A stretch of DNA of 64,000 nucleotides from JANRKB01 sp033763695 (lineage in GTDB: Bacteria; Planctomycetota; Phycisphaerae; Phycisphaerales; UBA1924), in contig JANRKB010000057.1 of assembly GCA_033763695.1 (NCBI GenBank), forward strand, positions 1 through 64,000, read 5' to 3'. Shown in pieces: positions 1 through 8,890 of the stretch. Numbering within the stretch: position 1 is the stretch's first letter; each line of letters opens with the position of its first letter. The notes beneath the pieces are model-generated. The model saw nothing but the letters and a program-made list of their open reading frames with translations, ran no database searches and was not told where the DNA came from. The position numbers and the translations under genes were made by a program.

Positions 1-1663
1 CTTTGAACTCCCGCTCGGCGTAGATGCGGCTGCCGGGGGTGTCGCGATCGCCGATCTTCATGCCGCCGTGGATGACGGTGACGGTGAGACCCCACTCGCG
101 GAGCTTGCCGAGCGGACGTTCATCGCGGCCATCGCCGGCGAGGAAGTCGAGCGAGTCTTTGTGCTCGGTGAAGATGAGGAGTTTCTTCTTGGGGTCAGAG
201 AAGAAGCCGTTCTCGGTAAGGATGCTTTTGAGCTTGGTGAGCTTGGACTCGACTGAACGCCGTTCGAGATGCCGCGCTTGGGCGATGAGCTTGCCGAGCT
301 TGGCGATCTCGTCGCGGAGCGCGGCGGGGTCGACAGTGGCGACGACGTCTTCGAGCTGTGAGACGATTTCCTGCCGTTCTTCTTCGGTGAGGTCTTCGAA
401 GTCTTCGGGAAGCTTGCGTTCGATCTGATCGCGGCGATGGGCATCGGGGTCGGCGAGGATCTTCTCGCGGCGGTCCTTCATGCGGTCGAGGCTGCGACGC
501 ACGGCATAGACCGTTGAGGCCATGCGGCGCTGGAGCATGGCCATGGTGAAGCCGACAGCGCGGCCACGTGCGCTGTCTTCGGCGGAGGCGAGGATCGATT
601 GGTCTTCGACGTAGCGAGTGAGCTCGTCGTAGAACTCGAGTTCCTCGCCGTCGAGCATGAAGTCGGCGGTGTTGACTTGGCGCTTGGTGAAGAGCCTGCG
701 GACCTTGCCGGTTTCGGGATCGGGGAAGGTGACGAGGGCTTCTTTAATGCGGCGGAGGTAGAACGGGGCTTCGTTCTGGCGCATCGCCTGTTCGAGGCTG
801 CTGATGTTGCCGTACACGTCCTTGTCGAGCAGGGAGAGGAAGAGGCAGAAGTTTTCGGGATCGCCCTTGTGCGGCGTGGCGGTCATCATGAGCAGATGGT
901 CGGTCATGCTCGAAAGTGATTCACCGAGTCGGAAGGCGAGGGTTTTGCGGTCTTCGGCGTAGGCGGCCATTTTGTGGGCTTCGTCGACAATGACCAAGTC
1001 CCACCGGCTGCGGAGGAGGCTATCGCGGGCGTCATCGACGCGAGAGACCCAAGAGATTGAGGTGATGAGCTGGTTGCGGTCCTGCCAGGGATTCTGGCCG
1101 TAGTTCGTGCGCAGGACATCGCTGTTGATGACTTCGAAGGCTTCGCGGAACTTATCCTTGAGTTCGCGCTGCCATTGGAAGGTGAGGTTCGCGGGGGTGA
1201 CGATGAGCACGCGCTTGACGAGCCCGCGAGCCTTGAGTTCTTTGAGCAGTAGGCCCGCCATGATCGTCTTGCCTGCGCCGGGATCGTCTGCGAGCAGGAA
1301 GCGGATGCGCGGGAGGCGGAGGAAGTAGTCGTAGACAGCCTCGAGCTGGTGGGGCAGCGGATCGACGCGGGCGATGGAGAGCGAGAAGTAGGGGTCGTAC
1401 TCGTAAGCGAGGCCGAGGCGCTGGGCCTCGATGCCGAGGCGGAAGAGCGCGGCGTCGCCGTCGAGCGGCGCGTGGTCGGAGGAAACGGTGAGCTGGGCGA
1501 GTTGTGCCGCGCTGAGGACGGGCGTGTGGGCCATGCCGGTGCGCACGCCGCGGCCAAAGAGCCGGACAGAAGTGCCGATGGGCGTTACGGCCATGACTTC
1601 GAGCGGCTCGGGAAGGATGGGGCCCGAGACGATGGAGCCGGGTTTGGGGGCAGGCAACGTCAA
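1..1663 (-). CDS. SNF2/DEAD-like helicase, C-terminus cut off by window edge
   Basis: ATP-dependent DNA helicase/translocase of the SNF2 (superfamily 2) type; about 554 residues are visible and the frame runs off the left edge. Walker A reads LADDPGAGKTIMAG with Lys at about residue 132, the Walker B box is VDEAHKM at about 227, motif III is MMTATPHKG, and a helicase C-terminal domain begins near LLIFTEHKDSLDFL at about 490. I chose the TTG at 1663 because GGAG lies 6 nt upstream and the N-terminus LTLPAPKPGS suits this family; the first ATG, at 1594, would remove conserved residues. This motif style is common in stand-alone helicases of phage-defence loci such as DrmD of DISARM. That assignment is inference, because the neighbouring genes lie outside the window. 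It diverges from the DUF262 gene. Confidence 0.85.
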   Translation of the reverse strand, partial: MTLPAPKPGSIVSGPILPEPLEVMAVTPIGTSVRLFGRGVRTGMAHTPVLSAAQLAQLTVSSDHAPLDGDAALFRLGIEAQRLGLAYEYDPYFSLSIARVDPLPHQLEAVYDYFLRLPRIRFLLADDPGAGKTIMAGLLLKELKARGLVKRVLIVTPANLTFQWQRELKDKFREAFEVINSDVLRTNYGQNPWQDRNQLITSISWVSRVDDARDSLLRSRWDLVIVDEAHKMAAYAEDRKTLAFRLGESLSSMTDHLLMMTATPHKGDPENFCLFLSLLDKDVYGNISSLEQAMRQNEAPFYLRRIKEALVTFPDPETGKVRRLFTKRQVNTADFMLDGEELEFYDELTRYVEDQSILASAEDSARGRAVGFTMAMLQRRMASTVYAVRRSLDRMKDRREKILADPDAHRRDQIERKLPEDFEDLTEEERQEIVSQLEDVVATVDPAALRDEIAKLGKLIAQARHLERRSVESKLTKLKSILTENGFFSDPKKKLLIFTEHKDSLDFLAGDGRDERPLGKLREWGLTVTVIHGGMKIGDRDTPGSRIYAEREFK

Positions 1664-2104
1664 GCACAACTCCGGTCGACTGGAAGCACAGGAAGGGTAC
1701 GGTCCTTGGATGGGCAGGGTATCAGAGAGTGGGGTAATTGTCCTTGGTCTTGACGACGATGTCGGATTGAAGGACGGGCGTTCTGGAGAGCTGGTGTTCA
1801 GAACGCAGGCATACATATAGATGGGCGGATCGAAGCGAGCGAGTGCGACTGACGTGTCCGCCACAGAACTGTGGCGAATGTGCTGTGTATCGCACAGATC
1901 TGTGGAAGTGGGGCCATCGCAGCAAGCGGCACCCCCGAAAGCTAGTGGAATCACTGGGGAGGGGCGAGCGGCGAGGGCTCTTTGCGGTGGCGTATGCTCG
2001 GGCTCGTCGGCAGGAGCATCCAACCAATTGAAGCCGCCGGATCGTTGCGGCGCTCAGTTGGCCGGGAAGTTCATGGCAAGCTCGGAGCCAACAGGTCTAA
2101 ACCA
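1664..2104. other. Divergent intergenic region between helicase and DUF262 gene
   Basis: A 441-base stretch with no convincing gene; the short frames here have no recognisable protein. It should contain the promoters of two divergent genes. The one clear structure is the group of CACAG/CTGTG inverted repeats at 1859-1904, listed separately. No convincing sigma-70 boxes could be assigned by eye. Confidence 0.6.
1859..1904. promoter_or_regulatory. Cluster of CACAG/CTGTG inverted repeats, candidate operator
   Basis: CGCCACAGAACTGTGGCG at 1859-1876 is an 8+2+8 perfect inverted repeat. CACAGATCTGTG at 1893-1904 is a 12-base perfect palindrome. Between them CTGTG-N5-CACAG (1883-1897) forms a third arm pair overlapping the second palindrome. 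The two palindrome centres are 31 bases apart, about three helical turns, as expected for cooperative binding of a dimeric repressor on one DNA face. Position between divergent genes supports an operator; the regulator is unknown. Confidence 0.5.
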
Positions 2105-3808
2105 ATGCATCAACCTGATCCGCAATCTCGAACGTTCGACAAAGTGCTTCACGGTATTGAAACTGGCACGCTGAAGATTCCTCAGTTCCAACGCGACTTT
2201 GTTTGGTCGCGAGACAAGTCAGCCAAGCTGATCGACAGCATCTTGAAGGGCTACCCGATCGGCACGTTCATCTTGTGGAAGACCAAGGAGCAGTTGCGCT
2301 TTGTGAAAGAGATCGGCGGGCAGAAACTGCCACCGACGCCCAAGGGTGATTATGCCGAGCAGGTGCTGGATGGGCAGCAGCGTCTCACCAGCCTGTATGC
2401 GGCTTGCAAGGGTGTGACGATCAAACGCGATGGCCGCGACGACGACTTTCGCGAGATATTTGTTGATCTCGATGCGGATTGGTCGGCGAGCACCGAAACG
2501 GTACTCGTATCAGTCGCACCGCAGGGCGAAGTGGCATCGACAGCGGCGGATGGGCAAAGCGTCCGTCTCGTGGACGTGATCCGGGGCGAGTTTAACTTGC
2601 TCGCCAAGTTGAGCGAGAAGCGAAGGGAGCGACTGCTTCAATACCAGAAGCAGATTCAGACGTACCAGTTCTCGGTGATCCTGATTCAGGACGCACCGAT
2701 TGATGTCGCGACCGAGATCTTCACACGCATTAATGTGAGCGGGCAGTCTCTCTCAGTGTTCGAGATCATGGTGGCAAAGACGTATGACCACGAGGATGGG
2801 TTTGACCTTGCCGAGCGATTTAAGGCACTGCAAGCACGCTTGGAGGCTGTGGATTACGGAACCATCCCACCATCCGCGGTGCTGCAACTGGCCAGTTTGC
2901 TGATGGTCGGTGAGTGTCAAAAGCAAAACATCCTTCGCCTGGATACGGCAAAGTTCAGAGAGATGTGGCCACGCGTTGAAGACGCCGTTGAAAACGCGTG
3001 CGACTACTTCAAGTCGTACTTTCGCGTGCCAGTGTCCAAGTTGCTGCCGTATGCGTCGCTCGTCGTGCCGCTTGGCTACTACTTTGCCAAGCACAAGGAT
3101 CCGCCGATGGGTGATCACAAGGAGTGGCTGCGAGAGCTGTTCTGGAGAATCTCGCTATCGGGGCGATATACGTCGGCGGTGGAAACCAAGCTAGCGTCTG
3201 ACATAAAACGAGTCGAGAAGATCCTGAAGGGCAATGAGCCGAGCTACGACTATGGCGTCGACATCTCGCCCGAGGCAATTGACGCCCACGGGTACTTCAA
3301 CACCGGACGCAGCTTCATCAAGTCGATTCTTTGCGTCTACGCGTTCCACCATCCTGAGTCGTTCGAGAGTGGTGCGAAGGTGCACATCGCGAACGACTGG
3401 CTCAAGCGTGCAAACAGCAAAAACTACCACCACTTCTTCCCGCGAGCGTTCCTTAAGAAACGGAGCGTGCCGTCCGATCGCATCAATCACGTTGCGAACA
3501 TCACGATTGTCGATGACTACCTGAACAAGCGCGAGATCAAGGCAAAGGCGCCGTCGGTGTACATGAAAGCGTTCAAGAAGGGCAATAAGCAGCTTGCAGA
3601 CACAATGGCGACTCACCTCATTGACCCTGATGCGTATGGGGTGTGGGACGACGACTACGAACTGTTCTTGAAGGAGCGGTGCAAGGCAATCTCCAAGAAG
3701 CTCCGCGGGTGGGTACCCAAGCGTCCCGTTGATGATGTTCGCACACGATCTGCGAATGAGGACTTGGACCCCGACGATGTGTCGGATGACGATTCAAGCG
3801 ACGAGTGA
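2105..3808 (+). CDS. DUF262/DUF1524 protein, GmrSD-like
   Basis: A 567-residue protein of the DUF262 family, the family of GmrS/GmrSD type IV restriction enzymes and several other phage-defence proteins. The N-terminal domain carries IPQFQRDFVW (25-34) and the ParB/Srx-like box DGQQRLT (89-95), followed by FTRINVSG. The C-terminal part has NYHHFFPRAFL with His442-His443 and a following NHVANITIVD block, matching the HNH-like DUF1524 nuclease. I chose ATG 2105 because the family's conserved region starts just after it; the frame is open back to 1982 but that stretch has no domain. The last 25 residues are acidic. Divergent from the helicase, so possibly part of the same defence locus; GmrSD normally cuts modified DNA, but substrate here is unknown. 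Confidence 0.8.
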   Translation: MHQPDPQSRTFDKVLHGIETGTLKIPQFQRDFVWSRDKSAKLIDSILKGYPIGTFILWKTKEQLRFVKEIGGQKLPPTPKGDYAEQVLDGQQRLTSLYAACKGVTIKRDGRDDDFREIFVDLDADWSASTETVLVSVAPQGEVASTAADGQSVRLVDVIRGEFNLLAKLSEKRRERLLQYQKQIQTYQFSVILIQDAPIDVATEIFTRINVSGQSLSVFEIMVAKTYDHEDGFDLAERFKALQARLEAVDYGTIPPSAVLQLASLLMVGECQKQNILRLDTAKFREMWPRVEDAVENACDYFKSYFRVPVSKLLPYASLVVPLGYYFAKHKDPPMGDHKEWLRELFWRISLSGRYTSAVETKLASDIKRVEKILKGNEPSYDYGVDISPEAIDAHGYFNTGRSFIKSILCVYAFHHPESFESGAKVHIANDWLKRANSKNYHHFFPRAFLKKRSVPSDRINHVANITIVDDYLNKREIKAKAPSVYMKAFKKGNKQLADTMATHLIDPDAYGVWDDDYELFLKERCKAISKKLRGWVPKRPVDDVRTRSANEDLDPDDVSDDDSSDE

Positions 3809-3867
3809 CCCAGCACGGGTGCCGATGGACGCTGCGCGATGCAATTGCGTGAGCGTGCTTCGGCCGG

Positions 3868-3887
3868 ATGTGGGCACCCGCCCACAT
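3868..3887. other. Perfect 8-bp hairpin downstream of the DUF262 gene
   Basis: ATGTGGGC-ACCC-GCCCACAT is an uninterrupted 8-bp stem with a 4-base loop, 60 bases after the DUF262 stop. No T-run follows, so it is not a standard intrinsic terminator. It may be an mRNA end-stabilising structure. Confidence 0.35.
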
Positions 3888-4021
3888 GCGCCCGCAGATA
3901 CCTGGGGCCCACGCCTTGCCTTCGCGATATGTCCAGCCACACATGGTGCGGCCGTCGTGGCTCGACGTGCCGCCCGCGTCGGGCGAATCTCTCGGGCCAC
4001 GGCGGCCACCGGAGATCCGCC

Positions 4022-4756
4022 ATGTCGAACGCGAAGAACGCCATCAGCCCCAAGAGTGCCAGCAGCAGCACAAAGAGCACGAACGCCGCCAATCTCGCAC
4101 TGAACGCCCCCACTTCGACCACGGCAGCCCGCAAGCGGCGGGCGGGCCGGGTGGCCCTCGATAGCGTTCCAGCGACACACGCCATTGTCGCGGGCAACAC
4201 CGCCACGCCCAAGAGAAAGAACCAGAGCAAGGACAATCCCTCGGCAGGCCCCAAAGCCGCCCGCGTCACGAAGCGCGGTGCAGCCACGAGCAGCGCAGCG
4301 GCGAAGCGAACTGCGAAGCTCAGCGCCCTCGACGCGGCGGCGTTGGTGCTCGCTTCGCTCCCCAAGAGCCACGCGACCACCGGCATCAGTTCAAGCGATC
4401 TCATCGAACGCATGCGATCCGACGGACTCTGGCAAAGCCCGGGCGGCAAGACGCCCGAGGCCACGCTCTACGCCGCGATGGTGCGGGAGATTACTGCCAA
4501 GGGCGAGCTGTCGCGCTTTGCTCGCATCGCCAAAGGCCGTTTCGCATTGGCGTCGGGGATCGCGACACCTGCAAAGGGCGTTGCGGCCACCTCGGCCACC
4601 CGGAAGCTCTCGCGCAACGCTGAACAGAAAGGTGAAGCGAAGTCCGCGGCGAAGCACAACACCACGCCCGTCGCCGCACCCGCCACGATGAAGGCCTCTG
4701 AGACTCTCGCCGCGCCCGTCGCGAAGCCCACGCGCAAGGCCGGAGCCCGCGGATGA
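4022..4756 (+). CDS. HARE-HTH winged-helix protein
   Basis: A 244-residue basic protein. About 80 central residues, from SALDAAALVLASL to KGRFALASG, fit the HARE-HTH (HB1/ASXL) winged-helix fold, with the typical SSDLIERMRSDGLW and TPEATLYAAMVREI helices. Flanking regions are low-complexity, rich in Ala, Lys, Ser and Thr, resembling histone-H1-like tails. ATG 4022 has GGAG 7 nt upstream. Its stop overlaps the next start (ATGA), so it is translationally coupled to the DUF2924 gene and recombinase. Family knowledge suggests DNA binding; a role in regulating or assisting the recombinase is inference. Confidence 0.75.
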   Translation: MSNAKNAISPKSASSSTKSTNAANLALNAPTSTTAARKRRAGRVALDSVPATHAIVAGNTATPKRKNQSKDNPSAGPKAARVTKRGAATSSAAAKRTAKLSALDAAALVLASLPKSHATTGISSSDLIERMRSDGLWQSPGGKTPEATLYAAMVREITAKGELSRFARIAKGRFALASGIATPAKGVAATSATRKLSRNAEQKGEAKSAAKHNTTPVAAPATMKASETLAAPVAKPTRKAGARG

Positions 4757-5421
4757 GCACAACAAGATCACAGGTCGACCTCGATCTGGATCAGTTGCCA
4801 CGGATGCCGCTCGCGCGGCTCCGTGCGCTTTGGACCGAGCACATCGGCAAGGCCGCCCCACCGATGCAAAAGCGTCTGCTGATCCGCGAGCTTGCGTGGC
4901 GTGTGCAGGAGCGTGTCCACGGCGGGCTCGATATCGAGACCCAGCGACTCATCAAGGCCGCGATGCGAGCGGCACAGCGCGGTCCCGTCACTGTGAATGC
5001 CGAGCATCCCGCATCCCTGCACCAACTTGCCGACGCGTCTTCTTGCCGCGCTGAACAACGGGGTGCCGATGCACCGATCGCTGCCACCGCATCACCCCGC
5101 GACCTCGCGCCGAGCACCGCGTCACCACACCGGGCACGCCCGCGCCCCCAGCGCGCCCAACCCACGACGCTGCCCTCGTCCTCGCGCCTCATCCGCATCT
5201 GGGGCGGCGTGTCGCACGAGGTGACGGTGCTCGACGGCGGCAAACGCTACCGCTATCGCGATAAGGAGTACCGCAGCCTCAGCGAGATCGCCCGCGTCAT
5301 CACGGGGACCCACTGGTCGGGTCCCCGTTTCTTTGGCACCAACGCAGCGCGAACCGCGCCGGCTGCAAGTTCGAAGCCCAACGCAGCCAAATCACAACCT
5401 CGCCAAAGGAGGCTCCAATGA
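4753..5421 (+). CDS. DUF2924 domain protein
   Basis: A 222-residue protein. The N-terminal part (LPRMPLARLRALWTEHIG, then ELAWRVQERVHGGLD) and the C-terminal block (WGGVSHEVTVLDGGKRYRYRD, then SLSEIARVITGTHWSGPRFFG) match DUF2924, found in many alphaproteobacteria and planctomycetes directly before a serine recombinase. The middle, about residues 80-140, is low-complexity and Pro/Arg-rich. It begins in an ATGA overlap with the HARE-HTH gene and ends in another with the recombinase, so the three form one unit. The C-terminal half resembles Arm/SAND-like DNA-binding modules only in general character. Biochemical function is unknown. Confidence 0.8.
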   Translation: MSTTRSQVDLDLDQLPRMPLARLRALWTEHIGKAAPPMQKRLLIRELAWRVQERVHGGLDIETQRLIKAAMRAAQRGPVTVNAEHPASLHQLADASSCRAEQRGADAPIAATASPRDLAPSTASPHRARPRPQRAQPTTLPSSSRLIRIWGGVSHEVTVLDGGKRYRYRDKEYRSLSEIARVITGTHWSGPRFFGTNAARTAPAASSKPNAAKSQPRQRRLQ

Positions 5422-7154
5422 CCACACGCACCATCCGCTGCGCCGTCTACACGCGAAAGTCGAGCGAGGAGGGACTCGAGCAGGCCTTCAACTCACTCGA
5501 CGCGCAGCGTGAAGCCGGGCACGACTACATCAAGAGCCAGAAGCACCAAGGCTGGCTCGCGGTAACCACCGCCTACGACGACGGCGGATACTCCGGCGGC
5601 ACAATGGAGCGGCCAGGACTGCAGCAGTTGCTCGCCGACATCCAGCGCGGCCGAATCGATGTGGTCGTCGTCTACAAAGTCGACCGCCTCTCCCGCTCGC
5701 TCGCTGACTTCGCGCGACTCATGCAGATCTTCGACGAACACCGGGTGTCGTTCGTCTCGGTGACGCAGCAGTTCAACACCACCACGTCGATGGGTCGCCT
5801 CACATTGAACATGCTGCTCTCCTTCGCCCAGTTCGAGCGTGAGGTCGCAGGCGAGCGCATCCGCGACAAGATCGCAGCGACGAAGCGCAAAGGCGTCTGG
5901 GTCTGCGGCAAGCCGCCGCTGGGCTACATCCTCGATCGCAATGGCAACGAGCGACAACTCCGCATTGTCGAGCCAGAAGCCAAGCTCGTCCGCGCGATCT
6001 TCGACCATTACGCCGCGTGTGGATCGCCGCTGAAGACTGCGCAGGCAATGAACGCGCTGCTCGCCAAGCACGCCAAGCAGCCCGCCGTATTCGCCAGCCG
6101 ACGCCGCGCGTTCGATGCGTTGCAGATCTATCGCCTCATCACCAATCCCATCTACGTCGGCAAGATCGCGCACACCCGCATGGTCAACGGCGAGTCCGTC
6201 ACCCAAGTCTTCGACGGCCAGCACCAGCCGATCATCGAACGATCCGTGTGGGACCGCGTGCAGGCAAAGATGGTCGCGTCAAATCGCGAGACGCGCCACC
6301 GCTGGACGCACACGCACCTGCTCAAGGGCAAGCTGCGCACCAGCGAGGACTTCGCGATGAGCCCCGCCTCGGTCCAGCGCGTCGTTAAGCGTGACGGCAA
6401 GCGCACCGGCGAACGCCGCCTCGTACGGTACTACGTCAGTCAGAAGGCGATCAAGCAGGGGTACGCGAGCTGCCCGATCAAGACCATCAACGCCACGCGG
6501 CTGGACGAGCTCGTGCGGGCACTCGTGTGCGACCACTTGCTCGCGGAGCACACCCTCGATCTCGCGAGCCATCCCGCCGACCTTCGCGACCGTTGGGTGC
6601 GACAGGTGCTCGCCCGCGTCGTGCTCGCGCCCGAGAGCATTCGCGTCGAGCTCGCAAGCGAGCAGATTGAGGCGTGCCGCGAGGCGCTGCTCGAAGCTCG
6701 GGCACACGCATCGACAAAGGCGACAACCTCAGTGCCACCCGCGGCGTGTCCCTTCACACCCGAGGTCGAACCCACGCCGCGCGGCGTCGCGTTAACCCTT
6801 CGCCTCCAGATCAAGCGACTCGACGGCAAGCGCATGCTCGTCAGCCCCACGGGCGAAGCACTCGTGCCGACGCCCGCAGCCGAAGCGAGCGAGCACCTCC
6901 GATTCGCGATCGGACGCGCGTTTGCATATCAAGAAGAGCTCCGATCCAAGGGATGCACCGTACGTGAGCTTGGCAAGCGCGTCGGTCTTTCGGAAGGACG
7001 CGTGAGCGTCGTCTTGCTTCTGACGCGGCTCTCGCCACAGATTCTCAAACGCGCGCTGAGCGGCACACTTCCACGAGAGATCGGTGTCGATGACCTGACA
7101 GCCGCTGCATCAGAGCTCGACTGGTCGCGCCAAGCGAGCCGCCTTGGCATCTGA
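5418..7154 (+). CDS. Large serine recombinase
   Basis: A 578-residue site-specific recombinase. The N-terminal resolvase domain has AVYTRKSSEEG with the expected nucleophile Ser15, GGYSGGTMERPGL, VYKVDRLSRS and FAQFEREVAGERIRDKI. The recombinase domain follows (GYILDRNGNERQLRIVEPEA... NPIYVGKI). The zinc-ribbon Cys quartet of many large serine integrases is not evident. The C-terminus, about 520-560, carries VRELGKRVGLSEGRVSVVLLLTRL, a ParB-like helix-turn-helix. AAGGAGG lies 5 nt before ATG 5418. Product: DNA strand exchange between att sites. It ends about 270 bases from the 3' end of tRNA-Ser, but I found no duplicated att core, so recent mobility is not demonstrated. Confidence 0.9.
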   Translation: MTTRTIRCAVYTRKSSEEGLEQAFNSLDAQREAGHDYIKSQKHQGWLAVTTAYDDGGYSGGTMERPGLQQLLADIQRGRIDVVVVYKVDRLSRSLADFARLMQIFDEHRVSFVSVTQQFNTTTSMGRLTLNMLLSFAQFEREVAGERIRDKIAATKRKGVWVCGKPPLGYILDRNGNERQLRIVEPEAKLVRAIFDHYAACGSPLKTAQAMNALLAKHAKQPAVFASRRRAFDALQIYRLITNPIYVGKIAHTRMVNGESVTQVFDGQHQPIIERSVWDRVQAKMVASNRETRHRWTHTHLLKGKLRTSEDFAMSPASVQRVVKRDGKRTGERRLVRYYVSQKAIKQGYASCPIKTINATRLDELVRALVCDHLLAEHTLDLASHPADLRDRWVRQVLARVVLAPESIRVELASEQIEACREALLEARAHASTKATTSVPPAACPFTPEVEPTPRGVALTLRLQIKRLDGKRMLVSPTGEALVPTPAAEASEHLRFAIGRAFAYQEELRSKGCTVRELGKRVGLSEGRVSVVLLLTRLSPQILKRALSGTLPREIGVDDLTAAASELDWSRQASRLGI

Positions 7155-7384
7155 TGATCACGATCGCCGCCCGTCGCACGACGCTCGATATCGCCGCGTC
7201 ACTGTCGCGCCGAACTCGCTCCGCGCGATCTCCCCCAGCACCGCGCACAAGCACAAAAACCTTTGCTCGAAAATCCGCCCCAGAGACTTTCGGCTCGTAT
7301 GTCGCCGCATTTCGCGTGTCTATCGAGCCGCCAGAGTCTCTCCCCAAGAAACTCGCGCGCCGTGCACTGCCTCCGGCGCGAATC

Positions 7385-7419
7385 CAAAAGAAAAGAGACC
7401 CACCCGAGGGTGAGTCTCT
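7385..7419 (-). terminator. Intrinsic terminator of tRNA-Ser
   Basis: On the minus strand a 12-bp stem with a 2-base loop (7419-7394, one G-T wobble) is followed by TTTTCTTTT. It lies just beyond the 3' end of tRNA-Ser. Confidence 0.85.
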
Positions 7420-7426
7420 TCACAAG

Positions 7427-7515
7427 CGGAGAGGGGGAGATTCGAACTCCCGAGAAGGCTTACGCCCTCTGCTGGTTTTCGAAACCAGTCCGTTCAACCA
7501 CTCTGGCACCTCTCC
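7427..7515 (-). tRNA. tRNA-Ser(CGA)
   Basis: An 89-nt class II tRNA with a 7-bp acceptor stem GGAGAGG/CCTCTCC and discriminator G. The anticodon stem CTGGT/ACCAG encloses loop TTCGAAA, giving anticodon CGA. A long variable arm and the T arm GGGAGTTCGAATCTCCC are present. CCA is not encoded. It is followed by a strong terminator. Its 3' end faces the serine recombinase, a typical arrangement for an integration site. Confidence 0.95.
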
Positions 7516-7656
7516 GTGCAATCCGGTGGCAAGCCACCATCGTTGGATCGCTCGCGGCCCGCGTCAACACGCCGCCGTTCCGGTTATCGACGCATTCGAC
7601 GCCCGACTTCTGGCCGCCTCGCTTCCGCGAAGCCTGAGCCAACCCTCAGTCGCACG

Positions 7657-8286
7657 TCAACCGCCGCTCGTTCCTCGGCGCAACGCATCACGCACCGCCG
7701 CCAGCAACGCCTCGGGCTCGACCATCCGCCCCGTTCCCACCTGGCGGCACGCCTGCCACCCATCCGCAGGCCCCACCAACACATACCCATCCTGCTTCAG
7801 CGTCGCGGCATTCCTCTGCGTGCTCGGCTGCGACCACATCACGCTGTTCATCGCCGGCGCGAGCAGCACCGGCGTGGTCGCCCGATCAATCGCGCTCAGC
7901 GCGAGGCACACAACATCGTCGGCCATGCCAGCCGCGAGTTTGGCCATGCAATCCATCGAGCACGGCGCAACGATCGCCACATCCGCCCGCGATGCGAGCG
8001 AGATGTGCTGCGGATCATTTGACTCCACATGCTCCCACGCGCTGGTGTACACCGGTCGCGCCGAGAGCGCCTGAAACGTCAGCGGCGTCACGAACTTCGT
8101 CGCCGCCGGTGTCATCAAGACCGTCACTTCCGCGCCCGCCTGCGCCAGCCGCGACACCAGCGTCGCGCTCTTGTACGCGGCGATGCCTCCCGTAACGCCA
8201 ACCAGCACCCGCTTGCCCCCCACCACCGGGCGCAAGGCATCCGGCGAGACATCAGCGTGCGCGGTCTCGGCAGGGTTGGGATTCAT
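7657..8286 (-). CDS. coaC: Phosphopantothenoylcysteine decarboxylase (CoaC-type flavoprotein)
   Basis: A 209-residue flavoprotein of coenzyme A synthesis that decarboxylates 4'-phosphopantothenoylcysteine with FMN. Seen: the FMN-binding GVTGGIAAYKSA near the N-terminus, the catalytic His region (NDPQHISLASRADVAIVAPCS), the PAMNSVMW motif (family PXMNXXMW) and GTGRM near the C-terminus. Length fits the CoaC half only; most bacteria fuse it to CoaB (coaBC/dfp), and the CoaB half is absent here. It lies 67 bases after rpoZ on the same strand, reproducing the common rpoZ-coaBC gene order. The start is ATG 8286. Confidence 0.9.
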   Translation of the reverse strand: MNPNPAETAHADVSPDALRPVVGGKRVLVGVTGGIAAYKSATLVSRLAQAGAEVTVLMTPAATKFVTPLTFQALSARPVYTSAWEHVESNDPQHISLASRADVAIVAPCSMDCMAKLAAGMADDVVCLALSAIDRATTPVLLAPAMNSVMWSQPSTQRNAATLKQDGYVLVGPADGWQACRQVGTGRMVEPEALLAAVRDALRRGTSGG

Positions 8287-8353
8287 GACGTTCTTCTTCG
8301 CGGCGGCCGCGCATCAAACCCGCGATGCCGCCAACCAGACTCTCGGCAGCCGC

Positions 8354-8599
8354 TTACAGCACCTGCTCGCGGCGGGTGTACGTCTTGGGCTCCACCGGCG
8401 CCGACGGATCAAAGTCCAGCGTGATCTTGTCGGACATGATCTCGTCGATCACCACCTCAAGATCAGTGCGGCCGTCGCGCTCAACGAGCGGACGCGCGCC
8501 TTCGAGCAACTCCACAAGCCGGCGCTGGATGAGGGCGCAGAGCTTGAACCGCCCGCCGACCTTGTTGACGATCTCGTCGCTCTTGAGTGCCTCGATCAT
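8354..8599 (-). CDS. rpoZ: RNA polymerase omega subunit
   Basis: An 81-residue protein. VNKVGGRFKLCALIQRRLVE matches the omega signature (V.N.RF.L...A..RAR.L) and is followed by ARPLVERDGRTDLEVVIDEI, giving omega-type spacing and length. Omega binds the C-terminal region of the beta-prime subunit and assists assembly of RNA polymerase. The position directly upstream of coaC supports the call, since rpoZ and coaBC are neighbours in many bacteria. The sequence is divergent from E. coli RpoZ, as is usual in planctomycetes. Confidence 0.8.
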   Translation of the reverse strand: MIEALKSDEIVNKVGGRFKLCALIQRRLVELLEGARPLVERDGRTDLEVVIDEIMSDKITLDFDPSAPVEPKTYTRREQVL

Positions 8600-8890
8600 G
8601 CTGCAACTTGCTCCGATGTCAGCCGTATATGCATTGTCCAGACGCCTGGCCCTGCCCGACGGGGGGAGGGAAGGCGGTTGGACGGGTTCGGCCCCGACGA
8701 CAGACGCCGCCGGACCCGAGCAGTGATACTATGGAAGCCGCTGGGGGCCGGACAAACGTGATCAGATGATAGACCGCCCGCAACGACGCGGCCTGACGTT
8801 CAGTGCCGTCGCCCGTTCGGGTCGGACTCAGGGGCGGCGACGGCCAACCGACCAAACCGGGGCACCGGGCACGACGCCGCAGGGAACATC

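Noticed and set aside
5493..6224. Long minus-strand frames under the recombinase and similar antisense frames under aspS, valS and the cytochrome genes
   Set aside because: They are complementary shadows of strongly supported genes, with no domain and skewed composition.
7154..8074. A 306-codon open frame on the plus strand after the recombinase
   Set aside because: It runs through the terminator and tRNA-Ser and then antisense to coaC; composition is Arg/Ser/Pro-rich with no domain. A high-GC shadow frame.
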